Source: a virus. Taken from it: DNA of 62,795 bases. Position 1 is the stretch's first letter. Every line of letters begins with the position of its first letter. The notes beneath the pieces were generated by a model. It was not told the DNA's origin. It ran no database searches and was given only the letters and a program-made list of their open reading frames with translations. Shown here one piece after another: positions 26,772 to 35,099 of the stretch. The position numbers and the translations under genes were made by a program. The stretch is taken from positions 1 through 62,795 of IMG/VR virus record IMGVR_UViG_3300027754_000090. The stretch is one strand, 5' to 3'.

Positions 26772-27818
26772 ATGTTGGATTATGCGGCTTTACTGATCGC
26801 TCTGGTGATCAGCTCAGTTAGTGCTTTCTACAGCATATCAGGGCTAACTGCCATATTTGCAGCAGCTCGCTGGCCCATTATTATCATGGCTGGCAGCCTG
26901 GAAGCTGGTAAAGTAATTACCACATTATGGCTTCGTAAAAACTGGAGAATACTGGGCCTGGCTATGAAAGCATATCTGGCAGCCAGTGTGGTGGTGCTGA
27001 TGTTGTTGACCAGCATGGGTATTTTTGGGTATCTCAGCAAAGCTCACCTGGATCAGGGAGTTCCCATCGCGGATATACAAGCTGAAGTCAGCCTGATTGA
27101 TGATCGGATTCAGTCACAACGCGACAATATAGCTGCCAACAAAGCCGTGATAACACAGATGGACGCCAGTATAAATGAGGTACTGGCTCGCAGCAAGGAT
27201 CAAATGGGAGCTGAGCGGGCGATGCAGCTTCGCCGGTCACAATCATCTGAGCGCGCCAAATTACAGAAAGAAAACGAAGCAGCTCAGAAAATTATTCAGC
27301 AGATGCAAGTTCAGCGGTCACCCATAGCAGCCCAGGTGCGCAAAGTCAATGCCGAAGTGGGTCCCATCAAGTACATTGCCGCATTGATGTATGGTGACAA
27401 CCCCAGCACTGACCTGCTGGAGCGAGCTGTGCGCTGGGTGATTATTGTGCTGGTGGCAGTGTTTGACCCACTGGCATTGGTGTTGATGCTGGCAGTGAAT
27501 CACAAGCTGGAACTAACTGAAAACTCAGCAGTGCCCAACACACAACCAGTTACTGTACCAGAACTCAATCCAGGATCTGTACCAGAACTCAATCCAGGAT
27601 CTGTACCAGAACTCAATCCAGGATCTGTACCAGAACTTAATCCAGGCTCTGTACCAGAACTCAATCCAGGCTCTGTACCAGAATCTGTTGCAGTCATCTT
27701 GCCTGACCCCGACACATCAGACCCAGAACCACCTCAGGAGGCTACCCCAGCTGGGGATGCACACCCTACTCGGACCAGTTGGAACCAGGTATTGCAGAAG
27801 TTAATCAGACTGCTGTAA
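26772..27818 (+). CDS. Membrane protein with coiled coil and PELNPGSV repeats
   Basis: 348 residues. Membrane spans near 5-25, 33-50 and 67-90, a central coiled coil (about 100-195, rich in Gln/Lys/Glu), and a fourth span near 218-240 (WVIIVLVAVFDPLALVLMLA). The tail holds five tandem VPELNPGS units (24-nt DNA repeat, 27557-27680). Proteins with this layout are common near tail genes in T4-like marine phages; function unknown. AAGGAG precedes the start. Confidence 0.75.
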   Translation: MLDYAALLIALVISSVSAFYSISGLTAIFAAARWPIIIMAGSLEAGKVITTLWLRKNWRILGLAMKAYLAASVVVLMLLTSMGIFGYLSKAHLDQGVPIADIQAEVSLIDDRIQSQRDNIAANKAVITQMDASINEVLARSKDQMGAERAMQLRRSQSSERAKLQKENEAAQKIIQQMQVQRSPIAAQVRKVNAEVGPIKYIAALMYGDNPSTDLLERAVRWVIIVLVAVFDPLALVLMLAVNHKLELTENSAVPNTQPVTVPELNPGSVPELNPGSVPELNPGSVPELNPGSVPELNPGSVPESVAVILPDPDTSDPEPPQEATPAGDAHPTRTSWNQVLQKLIRLL

Positions 27819-28153
27819 CCAATTCCAGACTGGCGCGGGAACCGGCTGATGATCAGCCGCTGACTATTGGCATACAGGACGCAGAGATACCCAGCACTAC
27901 TCATGTGAACTTCGGATCCAGATTTCCCATGAGCCCGCATGTGGGTGAAATGTTTATGCGTACTGACAGCCATCCCAATGCAACTTACAGATACAATGGT
28001 GACAAATGGGTCAAAATACACATTGAGCCGCGTGACCCTAAATACCTAGTACCCAAACTCATGGACGGTGATTTAATCATGTCTGACCTCAGCACTGCTG
28101 AACAGTTAGCTGTGCGCGAATTGCTGGCAGACAGTGAGTATCTGGACCGATAA
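27779..28153 (+). CDS. Conserved phage domain, possibly the frameshifted C-terminus of the upstream membrane protein
   Basis: About 124 residues from TTG 27779 in another frame, overlapping the upstream gene by 40 nt. The core FGSRFPMSPHVGEMFMRTDS then ATYRYNGDKWVKI is a conserved motif. In related phages I recall this segment as the C-terminal part of the membrane protein. Either translational frameshifting near 27780-27818 fuses the two, or they have become separate genes. No ribosome site is seen at the TTG. Confidence 0.6.
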   Translation: MEPGIAEVNQTAVTNSRLAREPADDQPLTIGIQDAEIPSTTHVNFGSRFPMSPHVGEMFMRTDSHPNATYRYNGDKWVKIHIEPRDPKYLVPKLMDGDLIMSDLSTAEQLAVRELLADSEYLDR

Positions 28154-28180
28154 ATATTTTATCTTTATTGAGAAATTTGT

Positions 28181-28186
28181 TAAATA
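28181..28186 (+). promoter_or_regulatory. Late promoter (TAAATA), leaderless, for clpX
   Basis: GTTAAATA; ATG 28192 is exactly 5 nt downstream. A second TAAATA lies at 28151-28156. Confidence 0.65.
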
Positions 28187-28191
28187 TAGGT

Positions 28192-29439
28192 ATGCGCAAA
28201 GAGCCACCATCAGTTCCCGACCACTGTAGTTTTTGCGACAAGAGTCGCGACGAAGCCATGAAACTAATCGTGAGTGGCAGTCATGCCATATGCGATGAAT
28301 GTGTGTTGTTGTGTGGTAACTTATTGACCGAACAACACAATGTGTCTGTGAAAAAAAACCGGCGAACTCAGCGGCACATCAATCCCATGAAGATTAAGCA
28401 GTTCCTGGATGAGCGAGTCATTGGCCAGGAACTGGCCAAGATGACACTGAGTGTGGGAGTAGCTAACCATTTCAAGAGATTGTTTTTCAAGAGTCAGGTC
28501 AGGGTGGAAAAAAGCAATGTGTTACTGCTGGGGCCCACTGGCAGTGGAAAAACGCTCTTGGCCAAGAGCATTGCAGAGTATCTCAATATACCCATTGTGA
28601 TTGCTGATGTCACTGGATTAACCGAAGCTGGCTATGTGGGGGATGACGTGGAAAGCATCATCTCACGGTTATTGTTTGAAGCTGACGGTGATGTGGAATT
28701 GGCACAGCAGGGTATTATTTTCCTGGACGAGATTGACAAGATTGGCAGAAAAAACGAAGGTAATTCCAATCGTGACATTGGTGGCGAAGGTGTGCAGCAG
28801 GGTCTGCTGAAACTGGTGGAAGGTACCATACTGAGCGTGCAAGCCGATGGCCCCAAGAAACATCCTGGAACCACCGTGGTAGACATTGATACCACCAATA
28901 TCCTATTTGTGGCCAGCGGTGCATTCACAGGTATGCAGGAGATTGTGGCACGCCGCCACAAGGCCAGCGCCATTGGATTTAGCTTAACCGACACCGTAAA
29001 CCGTGGACTAGGAGCAACGTCTGATGATTTGATCAAATTTGGCATGATATCAGAGTTTGTGGGTCGTTTTCCAGTCACGGTGACCACACTGGCACTGACT
29101 GAAGCTGAACTAGTGCAGGTGCTGACTCAACCACAGCACAATCTGATTCAGCAGTACCAATTCTACTTTGAAGTAGATGGCGTGGCAGTGGAGTTTACAC
29201 CTGACGCATTAACTGCCATTGCCCGCGGTGCCATAGCACTGAAAACCGGAGCTCGCGCACTGCGTGGTATACTGGAACAGAAACTTATGCCACACTTGTT
29301 TGCCTTGCCTAAATACAAGCAGGACAAAGTCAGCAAGATTCTGTTCACAGCTGATGTGTTCAGTGCTGATGCCGAGCCCGTTATCACTTACGGGCGAACC
29401 AGTAGTTCAAACTCAAAAAAGGTAATAAAATCAAAATGA
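28192..29439 (+). CDS. clpX: ATP-dependent Clp protease ATP-binding subunit ClpX
   Basis: 415 residues, near normal ClpX length (424 in E. coli). C4 zinc finger CSFCDKSRDE and CDECVLLC (about 12-44), Walker A GPTGSGKT (about 117), Walker B IIFLDEIDKI (about 180), RxGR region (GRFPVTV), and sensor 2 GARALRG near 355. Unfolds substrates and feeds ClpP, whose phage copy is at 36671. The start ATG follows the leaderless late-promoter rule. Phage-borne ClpX is rare and suggests redirected proteolysis. Confidence 0.95.
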   Translation: MRKEPPSVPDHCSFCDKSRDEAMKLIVSGSHAICDECVLLCGNLLTEQHNVSVKKNRRTQRHINPMKIKQFLDERVIGQELAKMTLSVGVANHFKRLFFKSQVRVEKSNVLLLGPTGSGKTLLAKSIAEYLNIPIVIADVTGLTEAGYVGDDVESIISRLLFEADGDVELAQQGIIFLDEIDKIGRKNEGNSNRDIGGEGVQQGLLKLVEGTILSVQADGPKKHPGTTVVDIDTTNILFVASGAFTGMQEIVARRHKASAIGFSLTDTVNRGLGATSDDLIKFGMISEFVGRFPVTVTTLALTEAELVQVLTQPQHNLIQQYQFYFEVDGVAVEFTPDALTAIARGAIALKTGARALRGILEQKLMPHLFALPKYKQDKVSKILFTADVFSADAEPVITYGRTSSSNSKKVIKSK

Positions 29440-29693
29440 GAGAAAAGACGCCCATGGGGCAAGGAATCGTTGTGGAAGTAATCAACGGAGACATCGAACG
29501 AGCATTGCGCAAATTTAAAAAGCGTGTGCAGAATTCTGGTATCTTCCAGGAGCTGAAGAATCGTGAATGTTTCGTGAAGCCCAGTGAACTGCGGCGTCGT
29601 GAGAAAGCTCAGGCACTGAGCCGTGCTCGCAAGCGTAGCTTTTTGGAAGAAAATACCAGCAAAGATTCCAAATTAGATCGCTACGAGAGTTGA
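29436..29693 (+). CDS. rpsU: Ribosomal protein bS21 homologue
   Basis: 85 residues. The core VVEVINGDIERALRKFKKRV, ELKNRECFVKPSELRR and basic REKAQALSRARKRS match bS21 (about 70 residues in E. coli) along its whole length. bS21 sits near the anti-Shine-Dalgarno on the 30S subunit and exchanges readily. Phage copies are known in some aquatic phages and are proposed to bias initiation toward phage mRNAs. ATGA overlap with clpX; an alternative ATG is at 29454. Confidence 0.88.
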   Translation: MREKTPMGQGIVVEVINGDIERALRKFKKRVQNSGIFQELKNRECFVKPSELRRREKAQALSRARKRSFLEENTSKDSKLDRYES

Positions 29694-29716
29694 TTTTAGG
29701 CTCAGCGGTGTGTTAT

Positions 29717-29724
29717 TATAAATA
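29717..29724 (+). promoter_or_regulatory. Late promoter (TATAAATA)
   Basis: Perfect TATAAATA upstream of the hsp20 gene, with a 65-nt leader that contains AAAAGGAG. Confidence 0.75.
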
Positions 29725-29789
29725 AAGTTGGTAGGTACTCAATGAGGCCTGCCAACTAAACCTAACTTACTTAAAAGGAGTTAATTGAA

Positions 29790-30245
29790 ATGAGTAATAT
29801 TACACTTACAAGTACTTTGAGCCCTGAGCTGGGCCGTTGGATGATCGGATTTGATCGTCTATTTGATACCCTGAACCATGTGGAAAGCTGGAACAACACC
29901 AACGCATCCCGTGGATCATACCCTCCCTACAACATCATTCTTCGCAGTGATGACCATTATGCAATTGAATTAGCAGTATCTGGATTTGGTGAGGAAGATC
30001 TGGAAGTCGCTGTGAGCAACGGTGTACTAACAGTCACAGGTGATATCAAACAGCAGCCTGAGCAGGAGGAAACCTACTTGCATCGAGGACTCAGCCGCCG
30101 TAAGTTCCAGCGTGAATGGAGGCTGGTTGAGTATGTAGAGGTGGTCAGCGCCACAGTAGTCAATGGCATCATGACCATTGAACTGGAACGCCAGCTGCCG
30201 GATTCGCTGAAACCCAGAGCAGTATCCATCAACTTTGCTCGCTAA
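29790..30245 (+). CDS. Small heat shock protein Hsp20 / IbpA-like
   Basis: 151 residues. Alpha-crystallin domain about 40-135: YNIILRSDDHYAIELAVSGF, VSNGVLTVTGD, HRGLSRRKFQREWRL, VVNGIMTIEL. The C-terminal IxI-like anchor is replaced by RAVSINF. A holdase that would keep virion or replication proteins soluble. Strong AAAAGGAG site and a perfect late promoter; a hairpin follows. Confidence 0.93.
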   Translation: MSNITLTSTLSPELGRWMIGFDRLFDTLNHVESWNNTNASRGSYPPYNIILRSDDHYAIELAVSGFGEEDLEVAVSNGVLTVTGDIKQQPEQEETYLHRGLSRRKFQREWRLVEYVEVVSATVVNGIMTIELERQLPDSLKPRAVSINFAR

Positions 30246-30248
30246 AAC

Positions 30249-30276
30249 ACCGGGGGCTGGGTAACCAGCCCCCACT
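30249..30276 (+). terminator. GC-rich hairpin after hsp20
   Basis: 9-bp perfect stem GGGGGCTGG / CCAGCCCCC with loop GTAA; no T-tract follows, so it may be a processing or weak termination structure. Confidence 0.55.
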
Positions 30277-30287
30277 AACGAAAAATT

Positions 30288-30599
30288 ATGCCACAGCCCA
30301 ACACAGTCGAACGCACTAGAATTGAAATCAAGACTGATTTAACTCAGCCCACCGAATACAGTGTGATCTATGTAAATGATGAGATGACCACTGTTGATTT
30401 TGTGATATCATCACTGATGGAGGTATTTAGTTACAGTATCACCGATGCTGTCGACATGACTCAGACTATTCACGACCAGGGTCACGCCAGGGTAGCAGTG
30501 CTACCATACGAACTGGCTGAACAGAAAACACTGGAGGTATTGACCCTAGCGAAGCTGTCAGGGTACCCCCTGGTGGTCAAAGTAGAACCCGTGATCTAA
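30288..30599 (+). CDS. clpS: ClpS-like adaptor protein
   Basis: 103 residues, normal ClpS length. Conserved features: YSVIYVNDEMTTVDFVISSL (the NDE/NDD substrate-pocket region), QTIHDQGHARVAVLPYELAE (pocket His), and LAKLSGYPLVVKVEP. ClpS normally gives N-degron substrates to ClpA; here it lies in a cluster with clpX, bS21 and hsp20. Whether it can work with ClpX is unknown, since no phage ClpA is in view. Confidence 0.85.
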   Translation: MPQPNTVERTRIEIKTDLTQPTEYSVIYVNDEMTTVDFVISSLMEVFSYSITDAVDMTQTIHDQGHARVAVLPYELAEQKTLEVLTLAKLSGYPLVVKVEPVI

Positions 30600-31327
30600 A
30601 TTTCCACTCTCAGAGGAAAGTATTCAAACCCCAAGCTGTCTTTGGGGTTTCCTCTGGGATTACTGACATATTTACAGTGATCCATCTGATAGTTCACACA
30701 TCTGGGCCAATGACCAAAGCACCAGTGGCTGATCTTGTGTCTGGTGTCTTCCATTTCCACATAATCACTGGCATCCACTGCCAGGTGATCAGTGGACACT
30801 GATGCGTTGATTAGTTCGGAATTGGGCACCGTGTGGCTGATCACCACGATCTTAGCCACATCTGCTCTGCTCTGCAGCCGATGAGTGGCATGCCGCAGAA
30901 ACTCCAGATCAGCATGATGTAGTGACAACAAGCGCATATCAGTGGTCCACTGATCATCTGAAATAGCTCCAAATCCAGTGGGGGCTTGCCATAGATTGGC
31001 CGCCACAAAGGCAACATCGTTGATGATCACCACCTGCTCAAACATGTAATTGATATTGGTGTGTTGTAGCTTCTTAAGCAGATAATTACGAGTGCTGTCC
31101 ACCGTGCTGAGACTCTGATGTTCCAGGTCACCATCTATATACAGCACCTGGCGATAGTTTTCAGCAATGCGACGTAGTTCATACACCGTGCGATCCAGAT
31201 CTGCACTGAGATCACCCGCAACCACACCAATCAGACTGGTAGGCAAGCCAGTCCACTGAATGTGGTTAGGCCAGTGATCCAGATACAGGTCTGACATAAG
31301 ATCGAATGCAAAGTTATCTTTAAACAT
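30596..31327 (-). CDS. Metallophosphoesterase-like protein with altered metal motifs
   Basis: 243 residues, minus strand. The order of motifs follows calcineurin-like phosphoesterases: FDLMSDLYLDHW, GVVAGDLSADL, LYIDGDLEH (usually GNHE), VVISHTVPN, and HWCFGHWPR (usually GHTH). Several metal ligands deviate from the norm, so activity is uncertain. On the minus strand TAAATA (31338-31333) lies 5 nt before its ATG, so it is a leaderless late gene, divergent from the cyclase. Its end overlaps the clpS stop. Confidence 0.7.
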   Translation of the reverse strand: MFKDNFAFDLMSDLYLDHWPNHIQWTGLPTSLIGVVAGDLSADLDRTVYELRRIAENYRQVLYIDGDLEHQSLSTVDSTRNYLLKKLQHTNINYMFEQVVIINDVAFVAANLWQAPTGFGAISDDQWTTDMRLLSLHHADLEFLRHATHRLQSRADVAKIVVISHTVPNSELINASVSTDHLAVDASDYVEMEDTRHKISHWCFGHWPRCVNYQMDHCKYVSNPRGNPKDSLGFEYFPLRVEI

Positions 31328-31332
31328 ATCAG

Positions 31333-31338
31333 TATTTA
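31333..31338 (-). promoter_or_regulatory. Late promoter (TAAATA), minus strand, leaderless
   Basis: On the minus strand AGTAAATA then CTGAT then ATG at 31327; exactly 5-nt spacing. Confidence 0.65.
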
Positions 31339-31358
31339 CTCTTGATGCGTAAATATGT

Positions 31359-31364
31359 TACACT
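31359..31364 (+). promoter_or_regulatory. -10 element TACACT, leaderless
   Basis: TACACT, then exactly 6 nt (TAAAGT) to ATG 31371; -35 candidate TTACTC 17 nt upstream is weak. A plus-strand TAAATA also lies at 31350-31355. Confidence 0.55.
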
Positions 31365-31370
31365 TAAAGT

Positions 31371-33356
31371 ATGAGAGTTCACAAGATATCCACTAGTAGT
31401 CTGCTGCAAGTATGGTATCGTATAAGATTTGCTGTGTTCGTCACATTGCTCAGCATGGTATTGATCTATTTGCGTTATGGCACCACTGACTTCACTCAGT
31501 ATCTGGCGCTGAGAGGCAACGATCTGATGCAGCTGATGGCTCCCACAGTGACTGCCAAGAATGTGGTGCTGATGGAAATCACTGATGCCGACACTGATGG
31601 GCAGGGACAGTGGCCCTGGCCCAGAAAAAATCTGGGCACACTGGTGCAGAGATTGAGAAATGCTGGCGCGGGAGTGATTGTGTTTGTGGATGTATTTTCT
31701 GAGCCGGATCTGGCTCGCACTGACGCTGATTTTGGTCGAGCCATTGCTGAAAACGGTGTGGTGCTGGCTCGCAGTGTGCAGGCTGGTCAGGTCAAAGATC
31801 CAGTGAGTGACCTCTCGGGCTCAGCGTCAGCAGTGGGCTTTGCTGATGTGGCTGTGGATTCAGATGGAGTGGTGCGCCGCATGGACCTGATCGCACTGAA
31901 AGATGACCGTGTATATTACAGTCTGGGCGTGGAATCATTGCGAGCTTTGACTGGCGACCTTCGTCCCAGTATGCATTCAGGCACTGACTCAGTCAGTGTG
32001 GGCTTGACTGGTGTGGAGCCCTGGGTCATCAATAACCAGAATCGTTGGCGGATCAAATACAATCGTGACATACCCACACTGAAATTCAGTGATGCTGACC
32101 TGAGTCTGGTTAAAAATCGTGTGGTGATTGTGGGTGTGGCCACCCATGCTGTCAACAACTGGGTCAGAACACCCGTGGGTGGCCGGCGTATACAGTGGGT
32201 GCAGGCTCAGTATTTACAGAGCTTGTTTGATCGCAACAATCTCATCACTCCGCCCTGGGCTGACCTGCTGGAAGTATTGATCAGCACACTGATCATCACC
32301 AGCATTCTCAAAGCGGCGAAAAACAACACGCCCTATGCCTGTATTCCAGTGTATCTCAGTGGCATTGTAGTAACCACACTGGGCAGCTGGATGTTGTTCA
32401 ACGCTGGCAGCATGGTAGTGGATTGGGCTTGGCCAGTGCTCAGCAGCACCAGTGTGTTTGCTCTGACCTTTTATTATCATCTGGCACGCAAACGCAGTGC
32501 GGAGCGCACTGTATTTAAACAGTTTGGTGGCAGTGTTAGCAACACAGTATTGAAGACCCTGCAACAGAACCCCAGCATGGTGAAAACCACAGGCGAACTC
32601 AAAGAACTCAGTGTGTTGTATGCTGATCTCAGAGGATTTGCTGGACTGGCACAGAGCTACAGTGGTAATGCTGAAGGCCTGGTGCAGCTGGTACATGGTT
32701 ATATGGATCAGATCTTGCCCACGATCACCAGCAACACTGGCACAGTGGACAAGCTGACCGGAGATGGCTTCATGGCATTCTGGAACGCTCCGTTGGACGT
32801 AACCAATCATGCGGCGCAGGCTGTAAAAACTGCTACAGAAATTTTAGCTCAGATTCACAATATCAATCAGCTGCTAACTCCAGAAGAGTCACCACTGTGC
32901 CTGGACATTGGCATCAATACTGGCGCAGCAGTGGTGGGCAACACTGGTAGTCAGAGAAAATTCAACTATACTTGTATGGGCGAATCTGCTCGCACGGCTG
33001 ACAATCTGGAACTGATGTGTAAGCAATATGGTGTCAACTTGCTGCTGGGCGAGCAAACCGCGGCTCAGGTCAGAGATCAATATGCAGTGGTGGAACTAGA
33101 TACAGTGTTCGCTGAGAGTGGGGCAGCCATGCGGGTGTTCACTGTGGTCATTGCTGGTCAGCTGGAGCAAATTCAGGATCAGCACGGTCGTATGTTGGAA
33201 AACTACTATGCCAGCCGATATGACGGTGCTCTGAAACAGTGCCGTGAGCTTAAGAATACCGGAGTGCTCACTGAATATTATACTCTAATGCTGGCCAAGG
33301 TGCGTGGTCTCAGGGCAGCACAGCGTGATGCTGAGTTGGTGGATTCCACCAACTAG
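31371..33356 (+). CDS. CHASE2-domain class III adenylate/guanylate cyclase
   Basis: 661 residues. Membrane span about 20-37, extracytoplasmic CHASE2 sensor about 40-290 (QWPWPRKNLGTLVQRLRNAG typical), three spans about 300-390, then a cyclase domain about 410-600: LSVLYADLRGFAG and KLTGDGFMAFW (metal-binding Asp residues and base-contacting Lys), IGINTGAAVVGN. The YT before CMGESARTADNLE suggests ATP use. In the usual GDxVNxAxRLE motif, Asn and Arg appear as Arg and Asn. A receptor-type cyclase is very unusual in a phage; it may alter host cAMP signalling. Confidence 0.88.
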   Translation: MRVHKISTSSLLQVWYRIRFAVFVTLLSMVLIYLRYGTTDFTQYLALRGNDLMQLMAPTVTAKNVVLMEITDADTDGQGQWPWPRKNLGTLVQRLRNAGAGVIVFVDVFSEPDLARTDADFGRAIAENGVVLARSVQAGQVKDPVSDLSGSASAVGFADVAVDSDGVVRRMDLIALKDDRVYYSLGVESLRALTGDLRPSMHSGTDSVSVGLTGVEPWVINNQNRWRIKYNRDIPTLKFSDADLSLVKNRVVIVGVATHAVNNWVRTPVGGRRIQWVQAQYLQSLFDRNNLITPPWADLLEVLISTLIITSILKAAKNNTPYACIPVYLSGIVVTTLGSWMLFNAGSMVVDWAWPVLSSTSVFALTFYYHLARKRSAERTVFKQFGGSVSNTVLKTLQQNPSMVKTTGELKELSVLYADLRGFAGLAQSYSGNAEGLVQLVHGYMDQILPTITSNTGTVDKLTGDGFMAFWNAPLDVTNHAAQAVKTATEILAQIHNINQLLTPEESPLCLDIGINTGAAVVGNTGSQRKFNYTCMGESARTADNLELMCKQYGVNLLLGEQTAAQVRDQYAVVELDTVFAESGAAMRVFTVVIAGQLEQIQDQHGRMLENYYASRYDGALKQCRELKNTGVLTEYYTLMLAKVRGLRAAQRDAELVDSTN

Positions 33357-33372
33357 CCATAAATATCTGGTG

Positions 33373-34005
33373 ATGCAGAAACCTATTGCCAGCGCCGAGT
33401 ATTTCAGCAGGCTCCGGGCGAGTCTGGGGCACCATGTACTGACTGAACAATGCGTTCGTAGATATGAATGCGTGGTCAGCAACATTCAGGGAACAGATGT
33501 GGCCCAGACTCAGAGCTGCTGGTTGAGCTATCCTGTGCTGAATCTGAGTCAACGCTATCACACAGTATTGGCCACAGATGAATATTTCAGCTATGCTGGC
33601 AGTGTGGATGCTCAGCAGGCGCTGATTCAGCAGGTGGTGCGCACTGTGGAACATCGCTTAATCATCACTGTGCGAGATTTTAAAAACTCCAATCGCAGTG
33701 AGATGGATCGTACCTTTAGCCTGAATTCAGCCAGTGGTCGCAGCACACTTGCTGAATTCACCACACCAGTCAGCACTGATCGCCAGTGCTGGCAACATCA
33801 TACCTACATTATTAACCAACCAGCTGACGCTGCTGTGAGTTTGACCACTGTGGGCACAGTGCAACGCAGAGCTGTGTATTTCAAACAATTGGCCAAATTT
33901 TGTTTTGATGCTGGCTGCCGAAATTTTCAGGTGATGCCCAATGCGTTTTACCGTCCCATGTTTCAGCGTCACGCTGAGCACATCATCTTGGTAGACTTCG
34001 CCTAG
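33373..34005 (+). CDS. Unknown phage protein
   Basis: 210 residues from ATG 33373 (GTG 33370 also possible). A TAAATA late box (33360-33365) sits 7 nt upstream. Mixed alpha/beta with IITVRDFKNSNRSEMDRTFS and a C-terminal KQLAKFCFDAGCRNFQVMP. No motif that I can assign. Confidence 0.6.
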   Translation: MQKPIASAEYFSRLRASLGHHVLTEQCVRRYECVVSNIQGTDVAQTQSCWLSYPVLNLSQRYHTVLATDEYFSYAGSVDAQQALIQQVVRTVEHRLIITVRDFKNSNRSEMDRTFSLNSASGRSTLAEFTTPVSTDRQCWQHHTYIINQPADAAVSLTTVGTVQRRAVYFKQLAKFCFDAGCRNFQVMPNAFYRPMFQRHAEHIILVDFA

Positions 34006-34009
34006 TGTC

Positions 34010-34038
34010 TTGACAGCATCGCTGTCGTCTGCTACAAT
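34010..34038 (+). promoter_or_regulatory. Early-type promoter, leaderless
   Basis: TTGACA (34010-34015), 17-bp spacer, TACAAT (34033-34038), 6 nt, ATG 34045. Confidence 0.8.
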
Positions 34039-34044
34039 CAAGGT

Positions 34045-34284
34045 ATGACTGCGCGACTCATGGGCGTTGACTGGGAGGTTACTCAACATTCGCATGGTAT
34101 GATACTCACTCATCCACAGCCCATGGTCTCCACATTTATCACTGTGAAAAAACTAAGCCAGCATCTCAGGTTTAATAAACTGGGGAAACTACTGAGCTTT
34201 CGATCAGTAATGGTATACGGTGGGCTGGGTAACCTGGCATGGTTGCAGTTGACTCTGCCAGCAGAGGACTCTCTATGCACTTGA
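34045..34284 (+). CDS. Small unknown early protein
   Basis: 79 residues, first of a run of overlapping small genes. Basic, beta-prone (KLLSFRSVMVYGGLGNLAWL). Start fixed by the promoter spacing. No family recognised. Confidence 0.6.
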   Translation: MTARLMGVDWEVTQHSHGMILTHPQPMVSTFITVKKLSQHLRFNKLGKLLSFRSVMVYGGLGNLAWLQLTLPAEDSLCT

Positions 34285-34505
34285 CTGGCGATGAGATTCG
34301 TGTGATAGACCCCGTGGTGAGCAGGATGTTCAAAGCATGGGATTATTGGCAACTGAATCGTGATGGAATACCAGATTACGGTTTTCAGGAGTGGATGCGC
34401 AACGAGTATGGATTCACATACACTGGCCATCAGCGGGGCCCGTATGCTCTCAGAGTCACAGTGACGGATCCCGCTAAGTTTGCATGGTTCCTACTGAAAT
34501 GGTAG
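34275..34505 (+). CDS. Small unknown early protein, related to the next gene
   Basis: 76 residues from ATG 34275, overlapping the previous gene by 10 nt. The C-terminus VTVTDPAKFAWFLLKW resembles IWFSDPAMASWFILRW in the next protein, so the two look like diverged tandem duplicates. No function recognised. Confidence 0.6.
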   Translation: MHLTGDEIRVIDPVVSRMFKAWDYWQLNRDGIPDYGFQEWMRNEYGFTYTGHQRGPYALRVTVTDPAKFAWFLLKW

Positions 34506-34762
34506 GACGAGATAAGGCCAGACCAGTACCACCACAACCTGAGTTGACTCGCGGAGCAGTGGTCAATATACCATGGCCGTCAGAAGCGGTGTCACGAGAA
34601 TATGTGCAGTGGTTGAATCTCACTGTGGGTGAGCAGTGGGCAACCTGGCAGTGGAGATATCTCGGCCGGTCCCAGGGTTGTATTTGGTTTTCTGACCCAG
34701 CCATGGCCAGCTGGTTTATACTTAGGTGGGGGATTGACAACGTCGCAGTGTGTTTGCTATAA
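34499..34762 (+). CDS. Small unknown early protein, related to the previous gene
   Basis: 87 residues from ATG 34499 (34484 also possible), overlapping the previous stop. Trp-rich (GEQWATWQWRYLGRSQGCIW). The next promoter's -35 lies within its coding end. Likely paralogue of the 34275 product. Confidence 0.58.
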   Translation: MVGRDKARPVPPQPELTRGAVVNIPWPSEAVSREYVQWLNLTVGEQWATWQWRYLGRSQGCIWFSDPAMASWFILRWGIDNVAVCLL

Positions 34763-34763
34763 T
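34734..34763 (+). promoter_or_regulatory. Early-type promoter, leaderless
   Basis: TTGACA (34734-34739), 18-bp spacer, TATAAT (34758-34763) preceded by TTTGC. A GTG start codon is exactly 6 nt downstream (34770). Confidence 0.82.
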
Positions 34764-34769
34764 TACTGA

Positions 34770-35099
34770 GTGAAGATTCCCAGCTGGTACTGGTACCAAG
34801 AATTCTTGAGGTTAAGTAGACCTACACAGAACTGGGGTTGGGCCAAACGATGGAATATAATTGGGCTCGTGGCCATCCATCTGATGGTGATAAATATGTT
34901 GATATACTTCACGATGTTGGGTTTATTGGCGTGTGCCCCGCTACCGAACCGGTTGGTGATGGCCACGGCCGCGATCACGATGACGAGTACCATAATAGCC
35001 GTGACAGTGGGTATGTTCGCAACGCACCTGCGTAACCTCGCTGACAAGAAGCAAGATAAATTTATGCGTATTCTCACAGGCAATTATTATGACTTCTAA
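34770..35099 (+). CDS. Two-span membrane protein, unknown
   Basis: 109 residues from GTG 34770. Amphipathic Trp-rich start (MKIPSWYWYQEFLRL), spans about 30-50 and 60-85, and a basic end. Overlaps the UV endonuclease gene by 11 nt. Confidence 0.62.
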   Translation: MKIPSWYWYQEFLRLSRPTQNWGWAKRWNIIGLVAIHLMVINMLIYFTMLGLLACAPLPNRLVMATAAITMTSTIIAVTVGMFATHLRNLADKKQDKFMRILTGNYYDF

